This document shows, piece by piece, positions 26,837 to 35,512 of a stretch of DNA of 64,000 bases (the first letter of the stretch is position 1; every line of letters begins with the position of its first letter). The DNA is from Alistipes sp. An66 (GTDB lineage Bacteria; Bacteroidota; Bacteroidia; Bacteroidales; Rikenellaceae), in assembly GCF_002161445.1 (NCBI RefSeq), contig NZ_NFHT01000010.1:1-64000 (forward strand), written 5' to 3'. The notes under the pieces were generated by a model that did no database searches, was not told the DNA's origin, and saw only the letters and a program-made list of their open reading frames with translations. The position numbers were made by a program, and so were the translations under genes.

Positions 26837-28150
26837 ATGGAACGACTCACCATCTACAACCATCCGCCCCGCTCCGAGTGGGGTCGGCTGACCGAACGCT
26901 TCACGCGCCGCGAGGAGGAGATCACCGCACAGGTTGCGGCGATCCTCGCCGAGGTGCGCACGGGCGGGGACCGGGCGCTGCGCGCCCTCACGCAACGCAT
27001 CGAAGGGCGCACGCCCGACCGCTTCGAGGTCCCGGCCGGAGAGCTGCGGGCCGCGGAGAAGGAGCTCTCCGCCGGGTTGAAGGAGGCCTTGACCGCGGCA
27101 AAAGCGAATATCGAGGCCTTCCACCGGGCGCAACTTCCGCTCGAGGTGCGGTGCGAGACACAGCCGGGCGTAACGTGCATCCAGCGTGCGGTTCCGATCC
27201 GCCGCGTGGGGCTCTACATCCCGGGCGGGAAGGCGCCGCTCTTCTCGACGGTGCTGATGCTGGCCGTCCCGGCACGGGCGGCGGGCTGCCGGGAGGTGAT
27301 CCTCTGCACGCCGGCGCGCCTCGACGGAACGATCGCCCCGGAGATCCGCTACGCCGCGCAGCTCTGCGGCGTGGACCGCGTCTTCGCCGTGGGCGGAGCG
27401 CAGGCCGTGGCGGCGATGGCCTACGGCACGGAGAGCATCCCGCGCGTGGACAAGATCTTCGGACCGGGGAACCGCTACGTCACGAAGGCCAAACAGCTGG
27501 TCGGCGCGAACGACGTGGCGGTGGACCTTCCGGCCGGGCCTTCGGAGGTGCTGGTGCTGGCCGACGACGGCGCTTCGCCGGCCTTTGCGGCCGCGGACCT
27601 GCTCTCGCAGGCCGAACACGGGGGCGACAGCCAGGCGGTGCTGGTCTGCGCCTCGATGGAGTTTGCGCTGGCGACGCAGCGGGCCGTCGCGGAGCAGCTG
27701 CGGGAGCGCCGCCGCGGGGAGATCATCCGCGAGTCGCTGCAACAGAGCCGGATCATCGTCCTCGCGGAGCGTGCCGACCGTATCGCCTTCTCGAACGCCT
27801 ACGCCCCGGAACACCTGATCCTCTCGATGGAGGATCCGTGGGAGGCGGCCGCACAGATCACCGATGCCGGGAGTGTCTTCATCGGGCCGTGGTCGCCCGA
27901 AAGCGCCGGGGACTACGCCTCGGGGACGAACCACACGCTGCCGACGGGCGGCTGGGCCCGGGCATACAGCGGCGTGAATACGGACTCGTTCCTGCGGAAG
28001 ATCACCTTCCAGGAGCTGACGCGCGCTGGGCTCGAAGGCCTTGCCCCGACGATCGGGACGATGGCCGAAGCCGAGGGGCTGGACGCCCACGCCGCCGCGG
28101 TGCGCATCCGCCTGCACGCATCCTCCGCCCCAGCTCCCTCCGACGAATAA
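26837..28150 (+). CDS. hisD: Histidinol dehydrogenase
   Basis: This 437-residue zinc enzyme oxidises histidinol to histidine in two NAD-dependent steps, the end of the pathway. Visible family landmarks are the substrate loop YIPGGKAPLFSTVLM near residue 137, GGAQAVAAMAYGT, IFGPGNRYVTKAKQ, LADDGASPAFAAADLLSQAEHGGDS, YAPEHLIL, and TNHTLPTGGWARAYSG. The gene follows hisG by 13 bases. Confidence 0.97.
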   Translation: MERLTIYNHPPRSEWGRLTERFTRREEEITAQVAAILAEVRTGGDRALRALTQRIEGRTPDRFEVPAGELRAAEKELSAGLKEALTAAKANIEAFHRAQLPLEVRCETQPGVTCIQRAVPIRRVGLYIPGGKAPLFSTVLMLAVPARAAGCREVILCTPARLDGTIAPEIRYAAQLCGVDRVFAVGGAQAVAAMAYGTESIPRVDKIFGPGNRYVTKAKQLVGANDVAVDLPAGPSEVLVLADDGASPAFAAADLLSQAEHGGDSQAVLVCASMEFALATQRAVAEQLRERRRGEIIRESLQQSRIIVLAERADRIAFSNAYAPEHLILSMEDPWEAAAQITDAGSVFIGPWSPESAGDYASGTNHTLPTGGWARAYSGVNTDSFLRKITFQELTRAGLEGLAPTIGTMAEAEGLDAHAAAVRIRLHASSAPAPSDE

Positions 28151-28186
28151 CCGACTGCAAAACGCAACATAGCAGACCAACGACCC

Positions 28187-29221
28187 ATGAGACCCCTTGA
28201 AGAACTGGTACGCCCGAACATCCGGGCCCTGAAACCCTACTCCACGGCACGCGACGAATACGCCGGCGGGGCGATCACGACGTGGCTCGACGCCAACGAG
28301 AGCCCCTACGACAACGGGCTGAACCGCTACCCGGACCCGCACCAGCGGGATCTGAAACGCCGGATCGCCGCGCTGAAAGGCGTGCGCGAAGGGCAGATAT
28401 TCCTCGGGAACGGCAGCGACGAGGCGATCGACCTGGCCTACCGGATCTTCTGCCGGCCGGGCGTCGACAACGCCGTGTCGATCGCCCCGACCTACGGCAT
28501 GTACCGCGTGGCGGCCGACACGAACGACGTGGAGCTGCGCGAAGTGGCGCTCGGCGCTGATTTTTCACTGCCAACCGACGCCCTGCTGGCGGCCGCCGAC
28601 GAACGCACGAAACTGCTGTGGCTCTGCTCGCCGAACAACCCCACGGGCAACGCTTTCCCGACCGGAGAGATCGAACGGCTGGTACGGGCATTCGACGGCA
28701 TGGTGGTGCTGGACGAAGCCTACATCGACTTCGCCGCAGGGCCGGGTTTCCTGCCGCGCCTCGACGAATTCCCGAACCTGATCATCCTGCAAACCTTCTC
28801 CAAGGCGTGGGGCATGGCGGGCATCCGTCTCGGCATGGCCTTCGCCGCGGAGCCCGTTGCGGAGCTCTTCGCGCGGGTGAAATACCCCTACAACATCAAC
28901 GGCCCGACGCAGCAGACGGTCGCCGAACGCCTTTCGGCCGACATCGCGCCGCAGGTCGCCGAGCTGCGCTCCGAACGCAGCCGCATGGCCCGGGCCCTCG
29001 CAACCTGCCCCACCGTCGAGCGGGTCTACCCTTCCGACGCGAACTTCCTGCTGGTACGCACCGCGGCGCCCGACCGGCTCTACGACGCACTGATCGCCGC
29101 GGGGGTGATCGTCCGCAACCGCTCGCGCATCCCCGGATGCGAGGGATGCCTGCGCATCACCATCGGCCGTCCCGAAGAGAACGACCGCATGCTGCAAACC
29201 GTCCAAACCTTCCGCCCATGA
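28187..29221 (+). CDS. hisC: Histidinol-phosphate aminotransferase
   Basis: This 344-residue pyridoxal phosphate enzyme makes histidinol phosphate from imidazole acetol phosphate and glutamate. LWLCSPNNPTGN, VVLDEAYIDFA, and FSKAWGMAGIRLGMA (with the Schiff-base Lys) identify it. Its length is normal. Its stop codon overlaps the hisB start (ATGA), showing coupled translation in the operon. Confidence 0.96.
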   Translation: MRPLEELVRPNIRALKPYSTARDEYAGGAITTWLDANESPYDNGLNRYPDPHQRDLKRRIAALKGVREGQIFLGNGSDEAIDLAYRIFCRPGVDNAVSIAPTYGMYRVAADTNDVELREVALGADFSLPTDALLAAADERTKLLWLCSPNNPTGNAFPTGEIERLVRAFDGMVVLDEAYIDFAAGPGFLPRLDEFPNLIILQTFSKAWGMAGIRLGMAFAAEPVAELFARVKYPYNINGPTQQTVAERLSADIAPQVAELRSERSRMARALATCPTVERVYPSDANFLLVRTAAPDRLYDALIAAGVIVRNRSRIPGCEGCLRITIGRPEENDRMLQTVQTFRP

Positions 29222-30354
29222 AGCCCATGAAAAAAGCCCTCTTCATCGACCGCGACGGCACGATCCTCGCGGAGCCTGCCGACGAACAGATCGACAGCCT
29301 CGAAAAACTGACCTTTGTTCCCGGGGCGATCTCGGGACTGAAAGCCCTCGCGGGGCTGGATTTCGAGCTGGTGCTGGCCACGAACCAGGACGGCCTGGGG
29401 ACGCCGTCGTTCCCCGAGGAGAACTTCCGGCCGGCACACGAAAAGATGCTCGCGACGCTCGGCGGCGAGGGCATCCGCTTCGACGACGCCCTCATCGACC
29501 GCACCTTCGAACGCGACAACGCCCCGACGCGCAAACCCCGCACGGGGATGTTTTCCCGCTACCTCGACGGGAGTTACGACCTGTCGGCCAGTTACGTCAT
29601 CGGCGACCGCGTGACGGACATTCTGCTGGCGCGCAACCTCGGGGCACGGGGGATCCTGCTCCGTCCGGCGGCCGAAGGCCGGCGGATGGCGGAGGAGGCG
29701 GGGGTCGCGGACGCCTGCGTGCTGGCGACCGACTCGTGGTCGGAGATCGCGGAGTTCATCCGCCGCGGGAAGCGGCGCGTGGAGGTGCGGCGCGAGACGC
29801 GCGAGACGCAGATCCGCGTGCAGCTGGACCTCGACGGGCGGGGCGACTTCAACGACCGCATCGCGACGGGACTGCGCTTTCTGGACCACATGCTTTCGCA
29901 GATCGCCCACCACGGCGGGGTTTCGCTGGCGGTGGAGGCGCACGGCGACCTCGACGTCGACGAACACCACACCGTGGAGGACGTGGCCATCACGCTGGGC
30001 GAAGCCATCGACCGGGCGCTGGGCTCGAAGGCCGGAATCGCACGCTACGGTTTCGCGCTGCCGATGGACGACTGCCGGGCGCTGGTGCTGCTCGACTTCG
30101 GCGGGCGGATCGACTTCGAGTGGGAGGCGGAGTTCCGCCGCGAGCGGGTGGGCGACGTCCCGACGGAGCTGTTCCGCCACTTCTTCCAGTCGCTGTGCTG
30201 CGCCGCACGGTGCAACCTGCAAATCGCGGCCCGCGGCGAGAACGACCACCACAAGGCCGAAGCGATCTTCAAGGCCTTCGCCCGGGCGCTTCGCATGGCC
30301 GTACAGCGGCAAGGCTTCGGATACGACATACCCAGCAGCAAAGGAGTCCTATGA
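29218..30354 (+). CDS. hisB: Bifunctional histidinol-phosphatase / imidazoleglycerol-phosphate dehydratase
   Basis: This 378-residue fusion protein catalyses two pathway steps. Residues about 1-165 are a HAD-type phosphatase (FIDRDGTILAEP with the two Asp, later GDRVTDILLARNLGARGI). Residues about 178-378 are the dehydratase, with the HHTVEDVAI and ENDHHKAEAIFKAFARAL manganese motifs. The fused arrangement is the enterobacterial type and is common in Bacteroidota. ATG 29218 overlaps the hisC stop; ATG 29227 is an alternative two codons on. The stop overlaps hisH. Confidence 0.96.
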   Translation: MKPMKKALFIDRDGTILAEPADEQIDSLEKLTFVPGAISGLKALAGLDFELVLATNQDGLGTPSFPEENFRPAHEKMLATLGGEGIRFDDALIDRTFERDNAPTRKPRTGMFSRYLDGSYDLSASYVIGDRVTDILLARNLGARGILLRPAAEGRRMAEEAGVADACVLATDSWSEIAEFIRRGKRRVEVRRETRETQIRVQLDLDGRGDFNDRIATGLRFLDHMLSQIAHHGGVSLAVEAHGDLDVDEHHTVEDVAITLGEAIDRALGSKAGIARYGFALPMDDCRALVLLDFGGRIDFEWEAEFRRERVGDVPTELFRHFFQSLCCAARCNLQIAARGENDHHKAEAIFKAFARALRMAVQRQGFGYDIPSSKGVL

Positions 30355-31025
30355 TAGCCGTTGTCGATTACGATACGGGCAACCTGCGCTCGGTTGCCGA
30401 TGCGCTCCGGCGGGCCGGAGCGGAGTTCACGCTCACAGCCGCCCCGGCCGTGCTGCGCGCCGCCGACCGGGTGATCCTCCCGGGTGTGGGCGAAGCGTCA
30501 AGCGCCATGGCGAAGCTGCGGGAGCGGGGTCTGGACAGCGTGATCCCGGCGCTCACGTGCCCCGTTCTGGGGATCTGCATCGGGATGCAGCTCATGTGCC
30601 TTTCGAGCGAGGAGGGCGACGCCGAATGCCTGGGGATCTTCCCCACGCGGGTGCGCCGCCTCGACGCCGATCCGGAATTTGCATCTGTTTGCGGCGGGCA
30701 TCCGGAACGTCCCGATGCGGACAGCCGCACCGCCGCTCCGGAGGGCACGCCGGCCGCATCCCGGCTGAAAGTGCCCCATGTGGGATGGAATACGGTCACG
30801 GCATTGCGCACGCCGCTCTTCTCGGGGCTTCCGGAGGAGAGCTACGTCTACTACGTGCACTCCTATGCGGCGGACCTCTGCACGGCGACGGCCGCCACGA
30901 CGGAGTACGGACGGCCGTTCAGCGCGGCGTTAGTGCACGACAACTTCTACGGCACGCAGTTCCACCCCGAGAAGAGCGGCGCGGCGGGAGCGGCCATCAT
31001 TCGGAACTTCCTGACGCTGCGCTGA
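30351..31025 (+). CDS. hisH: Imidazole glycerol phosphate synthase, glutaminase subunit
   Basis: This 224-residue class I glutamine amidotransferase supplies ammonia to HisF. The nucleophile motif PVLGICIGMQLM holds the catalytic Cys near residue 76. YYVHSYAA and NFYGTQFHPEKSG carry the other triad members. The protein is about 20 residues longer than usual because of an insertion between VRRLDADPEFA and KVPHVGWN (residues about 103-140) that is Ala/Pro/Arg-rich. The gene starts on the hisB stop (ATGA). A 173-base gap then separates it from hisA. Confidence 0.95.
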   Translation: MIAVVDYDTGNLRSVADALRRAGAEFTLTAAPAVLRAADRVILPGVGEASSAMAKLRERGLDSVIPALTCPVLGICIGMQLMCLSSEEGDAECLGIFPTRVRRLDADPEFASVCGGHPERPDADSRTAAPEGTPAASRLKVPHVGWNTVTALRTPLFSGLPEESYVYYVHSYAADLCTATAATTEYGRPFSAALVHDNFYGTQFHPEKSGAAGAAIIRNFLTLR

Positions 31026-31198
31026 ACCATTCGGGCCGAAGCATTCCCATAAGCCCCTCCCGAGGGAGGGGTTTGGAGTGGGGTCAGATTTGGAAACGAC
31101 GCCGAAGGCGGCGAGAACGGGACGGCACAGAGGCTTCACCCGGGAATACGCTAAAAACGGGAACAAGATAAAAACGAATTGATCAAATACCTCCAACC
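31026..31198 (+). other. Intra-operon spacer with a strong hairpin
   Basis: AAGCCCCTCCC (31051-31061) pairs with GGGAGGGGTTT (31064-31074), leaving a very short loop. There is no T-run. The sequence around it (GGAGTGGGGTCAGATTTGG) does not code. It may be an RNA processing or stabilising element, or a small interspersed repeat. Confidence 0.45.
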
Positions 31199-31930
31199 AT
31201 GAACATCACCATCATACCCGCTACGGACCTGATCGACGGACAATGCGTGCGGCTGACGCAGGGCGACTATGCCAGCCGGAAGACCTACTACCGCGACCCG
31301 CTCGAAGCGGCCCTGCGCTTCGAGGAGGCGGGGATCCGGCGCCTGCACATGGTCGACCTCGACGGCGCGAAGGCCTCCGAACCGCGGAACCTCCGGGTGC
31401 TGGAACGCGTGGCGACGCGCACCTCGCTCGAAGTGCAGTATGGCGGCGGCATCAAGAGCCGCGAGGCGCTCCAAAGCGTCTTCAACGCCGGGGCGCGGCG
31501 GGCCATCTGCGGCAGCATCGCCGTGCGGCAGCCGGAGCTTTTCGCCCGGTGGCTCACGGAGTTCGGACCCGAACGGCTGATCCTCGGCGCCGACATCCGC
31601 GACGGAAAGGTCGCCGTGCAGGGGTGGCTCGAAACCGCCCCGACAACGGCCGAGGAGCTGATCGGACAATTTCAGCCGCAGGGCGTTGCGCAGGTTATCT
31701 GCACCGACATTTCACGCGACGGCATGCTCTGCGGCCCCTCGGCGGCGTTCTACGCCGCGCTGCAACAGCGATTCCCGACGGTCGAGATCACCGTCAGCGG
31801 GGGGATTTCGTCGCTGGACGACATCCGCCGGCTCGACGAACGGGGGCTGCGGAGCGTCATCGTCGGCAAGGCGCTCTACGAAGGACGTATCACCCTTGAA
31901 GAACTCGGACGATGCTTGCGAAACGGATAA
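31199..31930 (+). CDS. hisA: Phosphoribosylformimino-5-aminoimidazole carboxamide ribotide isomerase
   Basis: This 243-residue TIM-barrel isomerase catalyses the Amadori rearrangement in histidine synthesis. The N-terminal [20 protein letters not shown] contains the catalytic Asp. [11 protein letters not shown] and [15 protein letters not shown] carry phosphate-binding and second-Asp motifs. Its half-barrel similarity to HisF is visible. The last 19 bases overlap hisF. Confidence 0.96.
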   Translation: MNITIIPATDLIDGQCVRLTQGDYASRKTYYRDPLEAALRFEEAGIRRLHMVDLDGAKASEPRNLRVLERVATRTSLEVQYGGGIKSREALQSVFNAGARRAICGSIAVRQPELFARWLTEFGPERLILGADIRDGKVAVQGWLETAPTTAEELIGQFQPQGVAQVICTDISRDGMLCGPSAAFYAALQQRFPTVEITVSGGISSLDDIRRLDERGLRSVIVGKALYEGRITLEELGRCLRNG

Positions 31931-32664
31931 TACCCTGCCTGGACATCCGTGACGGCCAGACCGTCAAGGGAATCCACTTCGAGGGGCTGCGGCAGGTCGG
32001 CGACCCCGTGGAGCTGGGGGCGAAATACGCCGCACAGGGCGCCGACGAACTGGTTTATCTCGATATCAGCGCCTCGGAGGAGGGGCGCCGGACCTTCACC
32101 GAACTGGTCACCCGCATCGCCGCACGCATCGACATCCCGTTCACCGTCGGGGGCGGCATCTCGTCGGTGGAGGATGCCGGGCGGCTGCTCGACGCCGGGG
32201 CCGACAAGGTGACGGTCAACAGCGCCGCGGTGCGCAACCCCGCGCTGATCGACGCCATCGCCGCCCGCTACGGTTCGCAGTTCGTCGTGGCGGCGATCGA
32301 CGCGCGGCAGGTCGACGGCCGCTGGGTCGTGACGACCCACGGCGGCAAGCGCCCCACCGACCGCGAACTCTTCACATGGGCCCGGGAGGCCGTCGAACGC
32401 GGCGCCGGCGAGATCCTCTTCACCTCGATGGACCACGACGGCACGAAGAACGGATACCCGTGCGAGACCTTCGCGCAACTGGCCGAACTGCCCGTGCCGA
32501 TCATCGCCTCGGGCGGCGCCGGAAGCGTCGGCCACATCGCCGAGGTCCTCACCCGCGGACGCGCCGACGCCGCGCTGGCCGCCAGCATCTTCCATTACGA
32601 CGAGATCCCGATCCCCGTCCTGAAACGCGAGTTGGACAGGCGGGGCATCCCCGTCCGACTTTGA
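31912..32664 (+). CDS. hisF: Imidazole glycerol phosphate synthase, cyclase subunit
   Basis: This 250-residue TIM barrel uses HisH-derived ammonia to close the imidazole ring. [17 protein letters not shown] carries the catalytic Asp near residue 11. [27 protein letters not shown] and [15 protein letters not shown] carry the second catalytic Asp and phosphate sites. The start overlaps hisA by 19 bases, which is typical for this pair. Confidence 0.97.
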   Translation: MLAKRIIPCLDIRDGQTVKGIHFEGLRQVGDPVELGAKYAAQGADELVYLDISASEEGRRTFTELVTRIAARIDIPFTVGGGISSVEDAGRLLDAGADKVTVNSAAVRNPALIDAIAARYGSQFVVAAIDARQVDGRWVVTTHGGKRPTDRELFTWAREAVERGAGEILFTSMDHDGTKNGYPCETFAQLAELPVPIIASGGAGSVGHIAEVLTRGRADAALAASIFHYDEIPIPVLKRELDRRGIPVRL

Positions 32665-32700
32665 AACGAACAGATACAAAAACATAAAATCACGAAGGCC

Positions 32701-33321
32701 ATGAAGATTCAAGCTGTTCCGTTCGCGGAACTCAACCTCGAAAAACTCCCCGACGGGCTCGTTCCCGCCGTCATCCAGGACGCCCGCACGCTGCAAGTGC
32801 TCATGCTCGGGTACATGAACCGCGAAGCCTACGAGAAGAGCCTCGCCGAAGGCCGCGTCACCTTTTACAGCCGCTCGCGGCAGTGCCTCTGGACCAAAGG
32901 CGAAACCAGCGGCCACTGGCTCGACATCGTCTCGGTGGCTGCCGACTGCGACGCCGACACGCTGCTCGTGCGCGTCATCCCTCACGGCCCCACCTGCCAC
33001 ACCGGATCGAAAACCTGTTTCGGAGAGGCCGTACCCGAGACCGAAGGCTTCATCCGCTACCTGCAAGGCGTCATCCAGGGCCGCCACGCCGAGATGCCCG
33101 AAGGCTCCTATACCTCGAAACTCTTCACGCGCGGCGTCAACAAGATCGCCCAAAAGGTCGGCGAAGAGGCCGTCGAGACGGTCATCGAAGCCGTGGCCGG
33201 GAACCGCGACGCCATGATCTACGAGGCCTCGGACCTCGTCTACCACCTGCTCGTGCTGCTCGAAGCCACCGGTTGCTCGATCGCCGACCTCGAACGCGAG
33301 CTGGCCCGCCGCCACTCCTGA
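32701..33321 (+). CDS. hisIE: Bifunctional phosphoribosyl-AMP cyclohydrolase / phosphoribosyl-ATP pyrophosphohydrolase
   Basis: This 206-residue fusion carries out steps two and three of the pathway. The N-terminal HisI domain (residues about 1-115) has RSRQCLWTKGETSGHWLDIV and DCDADTLLVRVIPHGPTCHTG, including zinc-binding Cys residues. The C-terminal HisE domain has YTSKLFTRGVNKIAQKVGEEAVETVIEA and a DLVYHLLVLL segment. It is the last gene of the operon and is followed by a terminator at 33374-33418. Confidence 0.96.
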   Translation: MKIQAVPFAELNLEKLPDGLVPAVIQDARTLQVLMLGYMNREAYEKSLAEGRVTFYSRSRQCLWTKGETSGHWLDIVSVAADCDADTLLVRVIPHGPTCHTGSKTCFGEAVPETEGFIRYLQGVIQGRHAEMPEGSYTSKLFTRGVNKIAQKVGEEAVETVIEAVAGNRDAMIYEASDLVYHLLVLLEATGCSIADLERELARRHS

Positions 33322-33373
33322 CCCCGGGCCGGGAAGGGGCATCCGGAGCGGTGCATCCCCGGACCTCATGCCG

Positions 33374-33418
33374 CGAATCCCGACCGATACAAGAATCGGC
33401 CGGGATTCGTGCGGTTTT
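33374..33418 (+). terminator. Terminator of the histidine operon
   Basis: CGAATCCCGACCGAT pairs with ATCGGCCGGGATTCG (one A-C mismatch) around ACAAGA, followed by GGTTTTAT. Confidence 0.75.
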
Positions 33419-33433
33419 ATCCGAATAAAATGC

Positions 33434-33441
33434 TATCTTTG
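33434..33441 (+). promoter_or_regulatory. -7 element of tatA
   Basis: TATCTTTG lies 98 bases before the tatA start. The -33 is unclear. Confidence 0.55.
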
Positions 33442-33539
33442 TCGGGAGGAGCCTCAAACAAGCAGACCTCCTTCCAGTCAGGAACGGTTTATTTCCCCAA
33501 AGGCTGGCACCCCGAAAAAACACCTAAAAAAGAAGAATT

Positions 33540-33767
33540 ATGTTCATACCTTGTGGCATGATTGGATTAAATGAATGGATCATCATCATTTTGGTCATCC
33601 TGCTGCTCTTCGGAGGTCGTAAAATTCCCGAACTGATGCGCGGCCTCGGCCGCGGCGTCAAGGAGTTCAAGGATGCCGTCAACACGGACTACTCCGACGA
33701 AGAGAGAACCCCGGCCCCCAAAAACGCCCGGAAACACGAGACGGTCGAAAAGGATTCGGAAAAATAA
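33540..33767 (+). CDS. tatA: Twin-arginine translocase subunit TatA
   Basis: This 75-residue protein forms the pore-like assembly of the Tat export system. It has one N-terminal membrane helix (LNEWIIIILVILLLF), the hinge FGGRKIPELMRGLGRGVKEFK typical of TatA/E, and a charged tail. ATG 33558 (MIGLNEW) is an alternative start that aligns better with other TatA proteins. tatC follows 42 bases later. No tatB is visible nearby, as is common where TatA serves both roles. Confidence 0.92.
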   Translation: MFIPCGMIGLNEWIIIILVILLLFGGRKIPELMRGLGRGVKEFKDAVNTDYSDEERTPAPKNARKHETVEKDSEK

Positions 33768-33809
33768 CATCCGATCGGCACGTCCGGTATTTCCACGGCC
33801 CTCCGCAAC

Positions 33810-34691
33810 ATGAAACACGCCGAGCAGGAATCCTCGGAGATGACCTTCTTCGAGCACCTCGACGCCCTCCGTCCCCATCTGGTGCGCGGGGCGTTGGCCA
33901 TCGTGATCGTCGGCATCGCGGCGTTCCTCTGCAAGCACCTCATCATCGACACCGTGCTCTTCGGGCCCAAGAACGCCGACTTCCCCACCAACCGCATGCT
34001 GTCGTGGATCGGTGCCGAATGGGCCCATCTGGCCGCGTGGCTCAACGCCACGTTCGGATCCGCGTTCGACACCGACGTCGCCGCGTTCCAGATCGCATCG
34101 GACCGCTTCCAGGTCATCAACACCTCGCTGGCCGGGCAGTTCAACCTCCACATGAAGATCTCGCTCATGGCCGGCATCGCCCTGGCCATGCCCTACGTGC
34201 TGTGGGAGTTCTGGCGGTTCGTACGGCCGGCCCTCACCCCGCGCGAGATTGCCGGGACCCGCTGGTTCGTCGCCAGCGTCTCGCTCTGCTTCTTCGCCGG
34301 ACTTCTCTTCGGGTACTTCATCATGGCGCCCCTCTCGATCAACTTCTTCGCGAACTATCAGGTCAGTCCCGAAATCACCAACATGATCGACATCGGCGAC
34401 TATCTCTCGACCGTGATCCTCGTCTCGATGGCCTGCGCCTTCCTCTTCGAACTGCCGCTGCTGATCTACTTCCTCACCCGCATGGGGCTGGTCTCCGCGG
34501 CCTTCCTGAAACGCTACCGCCGCCACGCCTTCGTCGTACTGCTCATCATCTCGGCGATCATCACCCCGCCCGACATTTTCAGTCTGATTCTGGTCGTCGC
34601 GCCCCTTTACGGTCTCTACGAGTTGAGCATCCGTCTGGCTGCGCGCATCGAGCGCAGGCGGCTCCGCGAAGAGACGGCCGGAACCGCATGA
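33810..34691 (+). CDS. tatC: Twin-arginine translocase subunit TatC
   Basis: This 293-residue protein is the signal-peptide receptor of the Tat system, with six membrane spans. The family N-terminus EMTFFEHLDALRPHLVRGAL and the FxxPxL-type loop WEFWRFVRPALTPREIAG are present. Compared with E. coli TatC the periplasmic loop after the first span is longer (residues about 50-105, ADFPTNRMLSWIGAEWAHLAAWLN). It is co-transcribed with tatA. Confidence 0.94.
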   Translation: MKHAEQESSEMTFFEHLDALRPHLVRGALAIVIVGIAAFLCKHLIIDTVLFGPKNADFPTNRMLSWIGAEWAHLAAWLNATFGSAFDTDVAAFQIASDRFQVINTSLAGQFNLHMKISLMAGIALAMPYVLWEFWRFVRPALTPREIAGTRWFVASVSLCFFAGLLFGYFIMAPLSINFFANYQVSPEITNMIDIGDYLSTVILVSMACAFLFELPLLIYFLTRMGLVSAAFLKRYRRHAFVVLLIISAIITPPDIFSLILVVAPLYGLYELSIRLAARIERRRLREETAGTA

Positions 34692-34731
34692 TTTTCGGAC
34701 TCCCGACCGTCCGAAATCCCCGAAAAATAGC

Positions 34732-34739
34732 TATCTTTG
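34732..34739 (+). promoter_or_regulatory. -7 element of the DUF3127 gene
   Basis: TATCTTTG lies 82 bases before the start at 34821. Confidence 0.6.
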
Positions 34740-34820
34740 CCGCAGATCGCAGCGGGAAGCGTCCCGAACGGTCCGTATTTGTGCAATCAACCGTTAAAAA
34801 ACAAAAAACAACAGATCATT

Positions 34821-35189
34821 ATGGAATTCGAAGGAACCGTTTACAAGATAATGCCCGTCACGAAGGGGACCTCGGCCCGCGGCGAGTGGCAGCGGCAGGA
34901 CGTGGTATTCGAGATGAACGAGGGTTCGTTCACGCGGAAGATCTGCGTCACCTTCTTCAACAAGCCCGACGACGTGGCCCGGCTGAAAGAGGGTGCCGCC
35001 TACAACGTCTCGGTGAACATCGAGTCGCGAGAGTACAACGGCCGCTGGTACACCGACATCCGGGCCTGGCGCATTCAGCCCAAGCAGCAGGAGCCGGCAG
35101 CGGCCCCGATGCCCGACATGCCCCCGATTGTCGAGGAGCCGACCTATGCCTCCACGCCTGCGCAGGAGGTGGATGACCTGCCCTTCTGA
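34821..35189 (+). CDS. DUF3127 family protein, OB-fold-like
   Basis: This 122-residue protein begins MEFEGTVYKIMPVTKGTSARGEWQRQDVVFEM, the typical DUF3127 N-terminus. About 90 residues of beta-rich sequence follow, and then a Pro/Glu-rich linker and an acidic end EVDDLPF. That tail looks like the C-terminal tip of single-strand DNA-binding proteins, which recruits partner enzymes. A nucleic-acid-binding role is inferred, not known. The frame opens 28 codons earlier, but the -7 element at 34732 and the conserved start point to ATG 34821. Confidence 0.88.
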   Translation: MEFEGTVYKIMPVTKGTSARGEWQRQDVVFEMNEGSFTRKICVTFFNKPDDVARLKEGAAYNVSVNIESREYNGRWYTDIRAWRIQPKQQEPAAAPMPDMPPIVEEPTYASTPAQEVDDLPF

Positions 35190-35272
35190 TCCCCGGATCG
35201 GGAGCCGAAGGCTGGTTTGCCGGATCGGGTATGAGCGATCGGCTCCTCCGGTTTCGGATCGGAATTCGACAC

Positions 35273-35310
35273 GACAACCCCTTCTCGCTTTTCGAGAAGG
35301 GGTTGTCTTT
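35273..35310 (+). terminator. Terminator after the DUF3127 gene
   Basis: GACAACCCCTTCTCG (35273-35287) pairs perfectly with CGAGAAGGGGTTGTC (35293-35307), followed by TTTT. Confidence 0.85.
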
Positions 35311-35360
35311 TATCGGGGAGTCCGACCGGCGGAATCGGTCGGCGGAGCGGAATCGGTCGG

Positions 35361-35408
35361 CGGAAAATCCGGACGGCGGAAAATCCGGACGGCGGAAAAT
35401 CCGGACGG
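35361..35408. repeat. Three tandem copies of a 16-bp unit
   Basis: The unit CGGAAAATCCGGACGG occurs at 35361, 35377 and 35393 without change. Just before it, CGGAATCGGTCGGCGGA-like units occur twice (about 35331-35363). The array lies between two terminators of convergent genes and codes for nothing recognisable. Confidence 0.85.
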
Positions 35409-35421
35409 CGGGAGGGGACGA

Positions 35422-35456
35422 AAAAATCCCGACGCGCGCTGCACGTCGGGATTTTT
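35422..35456. terminator. Bidirectional terminator before the FKBP gene
   Basis: AAAAATCCCGACG (35422-35434) pairs with CGTCGGGATTTTT (35444-35456). A-rich and T-rich ends allow use on both strands, chiefly for the minus-strand FKBP gene. Confidence 0.85.
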
Positions 35457-35512
35457 CATTTACAGGATTCGTATTGCGGAGCCCTTTCAGCCCCCCCCCT
35501 TACGCCCCGGAG

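Noticed and set aside
35190-35512. CRISPR array suggested by short repeats
   Set aside because: The repeats are 16 bp and contiguous with no unique spacers, and no cas genes are nearby. They are simple tandem repeats.
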